From Rhizobium nepotum 39/7 (GTDB taxonomy: Bacteria > Pseudomonadota > Alphaproteobacteria > Rhizobiales > Rhizobiaceae), in NCBI RefSeq assembly GCF_000949865.1, contig NZ_JWJH01000019.1:1-64000 (forward strand): a DNA stretch of 64,000 bases. Reading direction: 5' to 3'. A model generated the notes under the pieces. The model ran no database searches. It was not told where the DNA came from and saw only the letters and a program-made list of their open reading frames with translations. A program made the translations under genes and the position numbers. Shown here one piece after another: positions 28,021 through 36,426 of this stretch (position 1 is the stretch's first letter; each line of letters opens with the position of its first letter).

Positions 28021-28094
28021 TATCCAAATCGGGTTCGTCCCTATCCAAGCCCGGCCGTTTCATAGCGCATAAAACATGATAAAAATAGTCTTGT
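28021..28094 (+). promoter_or_regulatory. RhrA-type operator/promoter of rhtA
   Basis: TATCCAA at 28021 and again at 28042, exactly 21 bases apart, flank ATCGGGTTCGTCCC. ATGATAAAAATAG...TTGT follows at 28076-28094. This matches the element before rhtX base for base except for a few positions. The receptor start is 52 bases beyond. The TGA-N9-TCT within the second block may be an imperfect iron-responsive (RirA) core; that is inference. Confidence 0.65.
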
Positions 28095-28146
28095 ATTTTT
28101 CCCGATCGGACGACTCGGGAGATATTTTTTGCGCATTGGGGGCGAC

Positions 28147-30399
28147 ATGATCGGAAAATGGAATGTCGGCGTTAGTCTTGTGGCTATCGCCGTCGCAATC
28201 GGGGGCGGCGACAACGTCGCGCAGGCGCAGGATGCATCGCAGAACGCGCAATCAGACAGTAGTCCTACGGTGCTGGAGCCGATCGTTGTGAGCGGCAACC
28301 GTATACCCCAGCAAATCTCGCGGACAGCGCGAACGATTTATGTCGTTGATGCACAGGCCATCGAGGCCGAAGCCCGCTCCGGCAAGACGCTTCAGCAGAT
28401 TCTCGCTGAGAAAGTTCCAAGTTTCGATCCCGCCAGCGAAGGTGCACGCACAGCTTATGGCCAGAACCTGCGGGGACGCACCGCCCTCATTCTCATCGAC
28501 GGTGTTTCGATGAACTCGGCGCGCTCGCTCAGCCGCCAGTTTGATTCCATCGATCCGTTCAATATCGAGCGCGTCGAGGTCCTGTCCGGCGCAACGGCAA
28601 TCTACGGCGGTAACGCCACAGGCGGTGTCATCAACATCATCACGAAGAAGGGCAAGGATGCGCCAGAAGGTCTGCATGGCGAAGTGACAGCTGGCCTCGG
28701 CAGCGGCTTTGGCCATACCCGCGACATTAACCGCAACGGTGCGGGTGCCGTGACCTATAACAGCGAAAACTGGGATGCGCGTTTCTCCATCGCCGGTAAC
28801 CAGACAGGAGCCTTTTACGATGGCTCCGGCACGATGCTCACCCCCGATATCACCCAGACGTCCACCGCATTCAACAAGCGCGTCGATTTCATGGGAACTG
28901 TGGGCTTACAAATCGACGACGACCGGCGCCTCGAGGTGTCCGGCCAGTTTTATGATAGCGCCCAGGATTCGCCGTTTGGGCTTTATCTTGGCGCGGGGCT
29001 TGCCGGGATACGCAACTCCAACTTGGTTGAAACGCGTGATGGGTACCGATCGGATTTCGATCCCCGCACGCGCCGTACCATGGTAAACGCGACTTACACC
29101 GACAATGATTTCCTGGGGCAAGAACTGCTTCTGCAAGGCAGCTTCCGACGGGAAGAAATCCGGTTCCACCCGTTTCCCGGCAGTGCGATTTTCTCCCCCT
29201 TCGTCTATTTCGGCGGCAGCTCGCAGGATACCGATTATTACAGCCTGAAGGCGGCGATGATCTCGGAGCCATTGGACGGACTTAAGGTGACATATGGCAT
29301 CGACGCCGACCGGGATTCGTTGAGCTCGAAACAGAACGTATTCGATTTCCTTACCGTTGCGACGAGCGGGGCGATGGACTTAAAGACACGCGGCATTACC
29401 GGGCTCTATCCCGATATCGATGTCTCGACCGTGGCCGGTTTCATCCAGGGATCTTATGAGGCGACAGACCGGCTGACGGTCAATGGCGGTGTGCGTTATC
29501 AATATGTCACCACCGACGTCTCCAGCTTCGCCGGCGCGGCGCAGCAGGTCGCCATTCTCAACCGGGTCGGTTCCTCTGTTGATACCATTCCCGGCGGGGA
29601 CGTCAGCTATGATGCCGCTCTGTTCAACGCAGGCGTGACCTATGAGCTGGCCGACACGCAGCAGGTTTACGCCAATTTCAGCCAGGGCTTCGAGCTTCCT
29701 GATCCGGCAAAATATTATGGGATAGGGAGCTATAGGCTCGTCGGCGGCCGTTATGTCCTCTTGAACAGTGTCAATGTCGCCGACTCCGCGCTCGATGCGA
29801 TCAAGACCAACTCTTTTGAAGTCGGTTATCGCTTCAATGACGATACGTACAGCTTCGAGACAGCGGCATATTACTCGCTATCGGACCGATCCATCGAGTT
29901 GAACCGTACGACCCTGGCTGTTGATGTCGTTGATCGTGAACGACGTGTCTATGGTATCGAGGCCAGCGCCAGCGTGAAACTTGATTACGGGTTTGATGTC
30001 GGCACCTCCGCTCATTGGGTGAAGTCAGAAATCAAGGCCGATGGCAGCTGGGAGAAGGAAAGCATCGGTACGGCCAGTGTTTCTAAGCTCGGCGGTTATG
30101 TCGGCTGGACGAAAGATAACTTCAACGTCAAGCTTGCCGGGCAGCATGTCTTCAGCCTCAGTGACGATGACAGCCGGAAGATTGATGATTACACCCTGTT
30201 CGATCTAACTGGCGCCTATCGCTTCGAAGCTCAGGACACGACGCTTCGCTTCGGCGTGATGAACCTGTTCGATACCGATTACACAACCATATGGGGCGCA
30301 CGCGCCAACGCCCTTTACGGGGCTTTGGCAAATGAAGCCGTGTTCGACTACAAGGGACGCGGACGCACTTTCGCCGTTTCACTGACGAAAGTTTTCTGA
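28147..30399 (+). CDS. rhtA: TonB-dependent ferric-siderophore receptor RhtA
   Basis: A 750-residue outer-membrane receptor. ATG 28147 is preferred, behind GGGGGCGAC; a TTG at 28129 is also in frame. A signal peptide ends at VAQAQ, the TonB box reads LEPIVVSG, and the plug domain has GRTALILIDGVSMNSARS and IERVEVLSGATAIYGGNATG. The 22-strand barrel ends in an aromatic residue (TKVF) as expected. It is preceded by a copy of the rhtX operator and its stop overlaps the next start (TGATG). Confidence 0.9.
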   Translation: MIGKWNVGVSLVAIAVAIGGGDNVAQAQDASQNAQSDSSPTVLEPIVVSGNRIPQQISRTARTIYVVDAQAIEAEARSGKTLQQILAEKVPSFDPASEGARTAYGQNLRGRTALILIDGVSMNSARSLSRQFDSIDPFNIERVEVLSGATAIYGGNATGGVINIITKKGKDAPEGLHGEVTAGLGSGFGHTRDINRNGAGAVTYNSENWDARFSIAGNQTGAFYDGSGTMLTPDITQTSTAFNKRVDFMGTVGLQIDDDRRLEVSGQFYDSAQDSPFGLYLGAGLAGIRNSNLVETRDGYRSDFDPRTRRTMVNATYTDNDFLGQELLLQGSFRREEIRFHPFPGSAIFSPFVYFGGSSQDTDYYSLKAAMISEPLDGLKVTYGIDADRDSLSSKQNVFDFLTVATSGAMDLKTRGITGLYPDIDVSTVAGFIQGSYEATDRLTVNGGVRYQYVTTDVSSFAGAAQQVAILNRVGSSVDTIPGGDVSYDAALFNAGVTYELADTQQVYANFSQGFELPDPAKYYGIGSYRLVGGRYVLLNSVNVADSALDAIKTNSFEVGYRFNDDTYSFETAAYYSLSDRSIELNRTTLAVDVVDRERRVYGIEASASVKLDYGFDVGTSAHWVKSEIKADGSWEKESIGTASVSKLGGYVGWTKDNFNVKLAGQHVFSLSDDDSRKIDDYTLFDLTGAYRFEAQDTTLRFGVMNLFDTDYTTIWGARANALYGALANEAVFDYKGRGRTFAVSLTKVF

Positions 30400-31502
30400 T
30401 GGATCATCAGGGCGACATGCGGCGGGGGATCGTTACTCCCGCCACACCCCGCGAGGTCGGCGGGATGAGTGGTCCTGTCGTCTATCGTGCCTTCAATCTC
30501 CATGGCCGAGGCCCGGTCGAGGTATATCGGGAGGGCCGACGGGTTCTGGTTTCCGATGCTGATGGAGCAAAGGCAGTTTTCCTTCTTTCTACGGATGACA
30601 ATGGTGGACAGATTGAGGTTGGTGAGGTGTCGGCCATGGCGTCAGGCACCTGGCGTTTGGCCGCCGCAGCGTTTGAGTGTCTGTTTTCCACATCTCCCGC
30701 GCTTCGATTCCTGACGCTGTCGGGCAATGGCTGGGCAGGGCTTAAAGACGAGTTTACGGCCCAAGGGCTTTACGCGCAGGTGAGATCTACCTCTACCCCT
30801 CCTGCCGTGTGGGCGGATATGTTCTGGCAGACGCCCGGTCTCTGGACTGCACCTGTCACCGGTCTGTTCCCCCGTCACGACATCCATGACGGCAGGGTGT
30901 CGCATCCATTACGTCCTCCGAAACCGGTGGGGGCGGTTTATGCCCGTTTCATCCCCTGGCTCGGCGGCGTCCTGTCGCTTGATGTCGCGACGCTGGATGA
31001 TCTGCCGGAGGTGCACAGCTGGATGAATAGTCCGCGTGTGAACGAGTTCTGGCACGAAGCGGGAGATGAAGACCGACACAGCCGTTATCTTGAGGGCATG
31101 TTCGCCGACGAGCACATCATGCCGCTCATGGGCCGTTTCGATGGTAGACCGTTTTCCTATTTCGAGGTCTATTGGGCAAAGGAAGATGTGGTTGGCAGCT
31201 TTTGCGATGCGAGCGACTACGACCGTGGTTGCCATGTAATTGTCGGTGACGAGACATGCCGTGGCCGCAACTGGTTTACCGCGTGGTTGCCTTCGCTGTT
31301 GCACTATATGTTTATTGATGATCCGCGCACCGAGCGGATCGTGCAAGAGCCAAGCAGCAACCATCATCGACAATTGCGAAATCTGCAAAAGTCCGGCTTT
31401 TCACATGTCAAAAGCGTCGATTTACCGACGAAACACGCCGCTATCATGGCAATTGGCAGGCAACGATTCTTCTCGGACCGGCTGTGGCATCCGGCCGTGT
31501 GA
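30399..31502 (+). CDS. Second siderophore acyltransferase, RhbD-like C-terminal domain
   Basis: A 367-residue protein translationally coupled to rhtA. Residues from about 185 are an IucB/RhbD-type acyltransferase: SYFEVYWAKEDVVGSF, YDRGCHVIVGDETCRGRNWF and AAIMAIGRQRFFS line up with RhbD. The first 180 residues resemble nothing I can name, beyond a beta-rich start. In S. meliloti a homologous gene beside rhtA has been linked to the fatty-acyl group of rhizobactin 1021, so this may add a long acyl chain to one hydroxamate. If it is inactive the product would be schizokinen-like. Confidence 0.75.
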   Translation: MDHQGDMRRGIVTPATPREVGGMSGPVVYRAFNLHGRGPVEVYREGRRVLVSDADGAKAVFLLSTDDNGGQIEVGEVSAMASGTWRLAAAAFECLFSTSPALRFLTLSGNGWAGLKDEFTAQGLYAQVRSTSTPPAVWADMFWQTPGLWTAPVTGLFPRHDIHDGRVSHPLRPPKPVGAVYARFIPWLGGVLSLDVATLDDLPEVHSWMNSPRVNEFWHEAGDEDRHSRYLEGMFADEHIMPLMGRFDGRPFSYFEVYWAKEDVVGSFCDASDYDRGCHVIVGDETCRGRNWFTAWLPSLLHYMFIDDPRTERIVQEPSSNHHRQLRNLQKSGFSHVKSVDLPTKHAAIMAIGRQRFFSDRLWHPAV

Positions 31503-31524
31503 TAGCCGTAGTTTGCCTAGCGAG

Positions 31525-33258
31525 TCAGTGAGATGTTCGGCAATCCTGAACGGGAGCGGAGGCCGGTTCTTTCTGCCCGGACGCAAGATCGGCCGGCAGG
31601 TAGCGAAGATGCACGTCGCGCTCCTGCGCCATCGTGTAGAGCTTGTAGATCCGTGCCGAAAACGGCTGGATTTTCTCCGCGAATGCGGAAATGTCCGGGG
31701 CGTCGCCACTGACCAGTTCGCCCGCCACCTGACGGCATTCGTTCAGGACGTCGCCGAGTTCGCTTTCGAAATCGAGCTTGATCACGGCAGCACTGATGCG
31801 GCTGAAAACGGCTTGACCTTCCGTCGCGAGATCATCGAGACCCATTTCCATCTGGCCCTTCGCGCGGCTTATGGCCTCCAGCGCGTCGTTCAATGGCTCC
31901 GGCAGGTCGCCGGCGCTGCGGTCCGCCGTCATCAGATTTCCGATCACGTTTTCGATCCGATGGAGATCGGCAACGATCGAATCCGCCGGGCTTTCCAGCT
32001 TGTCGGCAAAGACCCGCAATTCGCCGCTGACGACGTTGACCGAGCGGCCTTCGTCACCCAGTTTCGAGCAACGCAGGTTCAAGTTGAGCGCCATGTAGTG
32101 GATTTCGGTTTTGATCGAGCGCAGCACCTCGATGCCGTGCAACAGATCTTGCGCGGTTCCGGTGACCGAAGAGACGACGGCGTTGGCATCCGCCATGCCT
32201 TCCTGAACACGTCCGGCCAGATCGCAAGCCCTGGTTATACCCTTCTCAAGCAGTTGCAGCGCGCTGCCGCCATCATTGGCGGCGTCTTCGACCAGCGTGT
32301 CACGCAGCGAAAGAATGGTTGCCGCATCGTCCGCAAAACTTGCGATGCCTGCAAAAATCTTGCGGCAATCCTGCTGGAACGTGGTCGCCAATTCATCGAT
32401 CTGGGCGCTGACCATCTCGAAGACGGTGTCACAAAGGGCATCCGTTTCGGCGGCATTTAAAGCCTTCGCCTCTTTGGAATTCAGATAATCATCGAACAGG
32501 GACAGCGCCATCTGCACATGTTCGACGCGTTGGCGGGTGATGTCACCGATCTGGAGAGACGACAGTGTCGCAGCGATCTTGCCCTGCACGCGCTGCGCTA
32601 CCGTTTTCACCTTGGCCGCCATGCCCGTCATGGCACGATGTTGTTCGCCGATACGACCGGAATTCGTCTTCAAGCCGCTGACAATACCCGGGATTGTCGC
32701 TTCGAAATCCGCGCCGATGACGGAGGAAACGTTGCGGGCCGTGGCAAGCTGCTTGTCCATGAGATCGAGATATTGTGCGAATTTGCCGACTTCAGTGCCG
32801 CCGAAATGGATGCGCTCGCGGATTTCCTCGGCAAAGGAGGAGAATTCGGCGATGCCTGCGCCGGTGATCTTTACCGTGACTGCAAAGGTTTTCAGGTAAC
32901 GGATCGTCTCGCGAATATCATCGACATGGCCGTTTGCGGATTTGCACAAGGTGCTCATTTCAACAAAGGCGGCCTGCCGCACCTGCTCTGCTTCCGGCAG
33001 GCGGATCATGTCCTCAATGGTCTTTTGCATGTTGGCCATTGCGGCATCGGCGGTGTCGCTGTCCATCGAACCCGTCATGCGGTCCAATATGGCGATTAGC
33101 TCGTTCAGGATGTCCATGACCGAAACGAGCGCCGATCCGCCCTCGAGAAAGGTTTTCTCGATACGAGACTGCGCGGTTGCAAGGCGCGCGGTCAAATAGG
33201 CTTGCGGATCACTGGCTTCAGCTTTTGGTTGGTTTCTCACGATGGCACTGTTTCCCAT
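31525..33258 (-). CDS. Soluble methyl-accepting-chemotaxis-like coiled-coil protein
   Basis: 577 residues with no membrane segment, almost entirely helical heptads. Residues 383-420 resemble the hairpin tip of chemotaxis receptors: IHYMALNLNLRCSKLGDEGR then SVNVVSGELRVFA, matching the receptor pattern LLALNAAIEAARAGExGRGF then AVVADEVR. The tip glutamates and EAARAGE core are replaced, so standard CheA/CheW coupling is doubtful. A second segment, LQIGDITRQRVEHV at 235-248, recalls motifs in CheZ-like and chemotaxis-associated proteins. It follows the sensor kinase in the same direction after 107 bases. Role unknown; probably cytoplasmic signalling. Confidence 0.65.
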   Translation of the reverse strand: MGNSAIVRNQPKAEASDPQAYLTARLATAQSRIEKTFLEGGSALVSVMDILNELIAILDRMTGSMDSDTADAAMANMQKTIEDMIRLPEAEQVRQAAFVEMSTLCKSANGHVDDIRETIRYLKTFAVTVKITGAGIAEFSSFAEEIRERIHFGGTEVGKFAQYLDLMDKQLATARNVSSVIGADFEATIPGIVSGLKTNSGRIGEQHRAMTGMAAKVKTVAQRVQGKIAATLSSLQIGDITRQRVEHVQMALSLFDDYLNSKEAKALNAAETDALCDTVFEMVSAQIDELATTFQQDCRKIFAGIASFADDAATILSLRDTLVEDAANDGGSALQLLEKGITRACDLAGRVQEGMADANAVVSSVTGTAQDLLHGIEVLRSIKTEIHYMALNLNLRCSKLGDEGRSVNVVSGELRVFADKLESPADSIVADLHRIENVIGNLMTADRSAGDLPEPLNDALEAISRAKGQMEMGLDDLATEGQAVFSRISAAVIKLDFESELGDVLNECRQVAGELVSGDAPDISAFAEKIQPFSARIYKLYTMAQERDVHLRYLPADLASGQKEPASAPVQDCRTSH

Positions 33259-33312
33259 ATTCGGATGGCTTGATCGTAGCCGGCAGGACGAAAGGGACAG
33301 TGAATATTCTGA

Positions 33313-33349
33313 GTTGACCGCGGGTTAACGCTTCGATTGGTTGACCAAT
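33313..33349. promoter_or_regulatory. Two adjacent palindromes upstream of the MCP-like gene
   Basis: ATTGGT-TG-ACCAAT (33336-33349) is perfect, and GTTGACC-GCG-GGTTAAC (33313-33329) has one mismatch. They fill the gap between the kinase stop and the MCP-like gene, so this gene may have its own regulated promoter. Confidence 0.35.
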
Positions 33350-33365
33350 TCCTATCTTCGCGAGG

Positions 33366-35480
33366 TCATCGACCATGGGCTTGGTCGGGGCCAGCCGGAA
33401 AAGTCAGTTGCACCCTTGCGCCTTCGCCGGGTTTCGAGACGATATGCGCCTCGCCGCCGCTTTGGCGGACGAAGCCGTAGACCATTGCGAGGCCAAGGCC
33501 CGCGCCGCCGTGTTCCTGCCTCGTGGTGAAATAGGGTTCGAATGCCTTGTCCACTGCCTCGGGCGTCATGCCGATGCCCTCGTCGGTGACGGCAATCATC
33601 AGTGCATCCTTCTCGCAAGCGGCCCTGATCGAAATCAGGCCGCCGTCGGGCATGGCCGCTGCGGCATTCAGGCAGAGGTTGAGGATAGACTGCTCAAGGA
33701 GGGCGGGGTCGAGCGGTATCGAGGGAAGATCCTTGTCGAGGTCAAGCGCGATCCGGCATTTCGGGCCCACCGCAATCTCGAGGATATCGGCCATGCCGCG
33801 CAGCAGGTTCGCGACGTTGATGTGGTTCGCATGGATCGGCTGCTGGCTGCCGATGGTCAGCATGCTGCTGGCCAGAGAACGGCCACGGTCCGCAGCCTTG
33901 CGGATGCGGGCGATGTGCCGTTTCTGGCGATCGTTGAAGCCTGCTTCCCGTTCCAGCAGGCCGAGGCTTCCGGTGATGATGCCGATCATGTTGCCGACTT
34001 CATGGCTGACCTGATGGGTCATGCGCATGATGCCGTCCAGCCGCTGGGCTTTCGCGGCTTCCGCCTCCTGGCGATCGAGAGCGGTCACGTCGCGGGCGAG
34101 CAGCACGATGCCGCCATCCGGCTGGCGAGACATCGACACTTCGATCACCCGCTGGTCCTCGGTGCGATGGCGCACGACAGCGCGGTCCATCAATTTGCCC
34201 TGCTCACTCTCGAAAGGCAGCAGAAACGGATCGATTTCCGGGATCGGCTCGACAAAACGGCGAAGCTGCAACTTTCGCGATGAGCCGGAGCGCCCGACAA
34301 GCTCGATGATCCGTCGGTTCATGGTGATCGGACGGCCGGTCGGATCGAACAGTGCTATTCCCTCATTCATGTTGCGGAAGGTGGAACGGATGGTGCGGGC
34401 CGCCGCTTCCGCCGTGCGCCGGAGACGGGAGACACGATCGACGCTGTCATGGAAGGCGCGGAAGGCATCGAGCAGGCGGATCAGCTCCGTCTCTGGTCCG
34501 GTGTAAGATGGCGGGCCGACATCCTTCTCTCCCTTGGCGAGCGCGTTCATGCCGTTGGAAAGCGTCGCGATCCCGCGCGAGACGCGCATCACCGATTTGA
34601 TCGAGAAGATCGCCACCACCAGAACCAGAAGGGAAGCAACAGCAACGATGATGAGTAGCCGGCTAAGAGCATCGGAGGTCGAGATCAAATCCTCGTTCAA
34701 GCTGCGGGCAACCGCATCGCTCTGGGTTTCAGTGACGTGGGAGAGATCGCGCGACACGATGTGAAGCCGCGACACCGAGGCGCGGATCGCGAACATTTCC
34801 AGGAGGTAGCGGCTCTGGGCTTCGAAGACCCGTTCATAGGGTCGCAGCTCGGCCACGGGGAGCCGCTCCCCGGGATAGCCTTCCTGACGCGCCGTGGTTT
34901 CGGCAACGTAACGGCGGCGGAGTTCGCCAAGCTGGAAGAGGCTGTCGGATGCGGATGCGGCCTGCACGATGCCGTTCATCCGCCGGCGCAGTTCCGGATC
35001 GACAATGCCCAGACCGGTGGCAATTTCGCCAAGTGCTGCTGCCGCTTCCGCCTTGTGGCCCTGTGCGGCATCGGCATCCTTTGCGAGATCCAGCGTCTGC
35101 GTCCTGATGAGTTCGAGAAGTTCGACGATGCGCTCGCTGGCAAAGCCGCGGGTGACCCGGTCGTCACTGCCCTGTCCCGTCATTTCGAGCAGGATGTCGA
35201 CCTGCTGGACCACGGACCGGCTTTCGCTGGAAACGCGATAGGGCGAGGCGGCGTTCATCAGAAACGGCGCGCTTGAGACGAGATCGGAGACCTGTCGCGA
35301 GACCAGCGATGCCTTGGTAAGGCTGGAAAATGCCTGAAGACCATATGCGGCCATTTCATCACGGGCCCGCTGCAGGCCGTAGATGGCGATGGCGGAAAGG
35401 CTGAAGACGAGAATGCAGATGAAGACGATCGCGAAGGGCAGGCGAAAGGCGATCGAGGAAAGGAAGGAGCGGCTGATCAC
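33366..35480 (-). CDS. Membrane sensor histidine kinase with PAS domain
   Basis: A 704-residue kinase. Helix 1 at 12-35 and helix 2 at about 274-294 flank a 240-residue sensing region, followed by HAMP-like sequence, a PAS domain (MNEGIALFDPTGRPITMNRR) and the phosphoacceptor His493 in SHEVGNMIG. The ATP-binding domain is complete: NLCLNAAAAMPDGG, DEGIGMT and GGAGLGLAMVYGFV. It starts with GTG, overlapping the response-regulator stop as GTGA. Organisation beside two binding-protein genes suggests it senses a solute handled by that ABC transporter. Confidence 0.9.
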   Translation of the reverse strand: MISRSFLSSIAFRLPFAIVFICILVFSLSAIAIYGLQRARDEMAAYGLQAFSSLTKASLVSRQVSDLVSSAPFLMNAASPYRVSSESRSVVQQVDILLEMTGQGSDDRVTRGFASERIVELLELIRTQTLDLAKDADAAQGHKAEAAAALGEIATGLGIVDPELRRRMNGIVQAASASDSLFQLGELRRRYVAETTARQEGYPGERLPVAELRPYERVFEAQSRYLLEMFAIRASVSRLHIVSRDLSHVTETQSDAVARSLNEDLISTSDALSRLLIIVAVASLLVLVVAIFSIKSVMRVSRGIATLSNGMNALAKGEKDVGPPSYTGPETELIRLLDAFRAFHDSVDRVSRLRRTAEAAARTIRSTFRNMNEGIALFDPTGRPITMNRRIIELVGRSGSSRKLQLRRFVEPIPEIDPFLLPFESEQGKLMDRAVVRHRTEDQRVIEVSMSRQPDGGIVLLARDVTALDRQEAEAAKAQRLDGIMRMTHQVSHEVGNMIGIITGSLGLLEREAGFNDRQKRHIARIRKAADRGRSLASSMLTIGSQQPIHANHINVANLLRGMADILEIAVGPKCRIALDLDKDLPSIPLDPALLEQSILNLCLNAAAAMPDGGLISIRAACEKDALMIAVTDEGIGMTPEAVDKAFEPYFTTRQEHGGAGLGLAMVYGFVRQSGGEAHIVSKPGEGARVQLTFPAGPDQAHGR

Positions 35481-36217
35481 GGGGAAAGCTCGCCCTCGCC
35501 GGTATGCAGCACATAACCCTTGCCGCGCCGCGTCTTGATATGACGCGGCAGATCGGGGTTTCGCTCGATCTTGCGCCTCAGCCGCAGCACCAGCACGTCG
35601 ACATTTCTATCGATATAGCGGTCGCTTTCCGAGCCCAGCCTGTCGAGTATCTGGGAGCGGCTGACGGGGTGGTTGGGTGTTTCGGCCAGGATTTCCAGAA
35701 GTGCGAATTCGGCACTCGTCAGCGTTCTGCTGCGATCGGTCAGGCAGACCGCCTGTCGCGCATTGAGATCAATCGCCCAGTCGCTGAGGAGCAATGCTGC
35801 CCGGCCGTGATCGCGTTCGCTTTCCTTTTCCTGTTTCAGCGAAGGGATCGTCCGGCGCAACACGGCCTTGATCCGTGCCGTGAGTTCGATCGGTTCGAAG
35901 GGTTTGACAACGTAATCGTCGGCGGCCGTCTCCAGACCGAGAACCCGGTCGGCGGCGCTGCCGGCAGCCGTCACCATGACGATGCCGATATCGATCCGGC
36001 TGCGCAGTCTCTGGGCAAAGGCGCGGCCGGAGGTGCCGGGCAGATTGTGGTCGACCAGCACGAGCTGCATCACGTCCTTCGCCAATATCTCGTCCGCCTC
36101 CTCGGCGGAGCGCGCGCAGGTGGGCAGCCAGCCTTCGGCCTCGACAAGGTCCGAGATGAGCTCTGCCATATCCGGATCGTCCTCGACGATCAGAATGCGA
36201 ACCTTCTGATTAAGCAA
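35477..36217 (-). CDS. OmpR-family response regulator
   Basis: A 246-residue regulator with receiver domain (acidic VEDD at 11-14, phosphoacceptor Asp56 in LVLVDHNLPG, KPFEP) and a C-terminal winged helix ending in KTRRGKGYVL. It begins with TTG; GGGAGGA seven bases upstream supports this start and no ATG is near. It is divergent from the binding-protein/ABC operon and is the probable regulator of that promoter. Confidence 0.9.
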   Translation of the reverse strand: MLNQKVRILIVEDDPDMAELISDLVEAEGWLPTCARSAEEADEILAKDVMQLVLVDHNLPGTSGRAFAQRLRSRIDIGIVMVTAAGSAADRVLGLETAADDYVVKPFEPIELTARIKAVLRRTIPSLKQEKESERDHGRAALLLSDWAIDLNARQAVCLTDRSRTLTSAEFALLEILAETPNHPVSRSQILDRLGSESDRYIDRNVDVLVLRLRRKIERNPDLPRHIKTRRGKGYVLHTGEGELSP

Positions 36218-36296
36218 TGCGTATTCCTCCCGCCGCCATCATAGGCACGCTGGAAGCGATCTTCAAAGGCTGGCTGGTTATCTCCCCTGTCATAAT

Positions 36297-36412
36297 TGTA
36301 ATAACTGTAATCTTGTTCGGCGGTGCGGTGAAAGATTGGTAACCATTCTTCGATTGCGGCGCGGACAGGATGTGACATGTTGTCGGCGGAGATTGGAACG
36401 GGGAGGTTCCAA
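36297..36412 (+). promoter_or_regulatory. Divergent control region between response regulator and ABC operon
   Basis: Two TGTAAT direct repeats (36297-36302 and 36306-36311), nine bases apart, resemble the tandem half-sites used by OmpR-type regulators. A perfect dyad TTGGAAC-GGGGAG-GTTCCAA (36393-36412) lies immediately before the ribosome site of the next gene and could form a 5'-leader hairpin or an operator. Confidence 0.4.
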
Positions 36413-36426
36413 GCAGGGAGGCTCAG

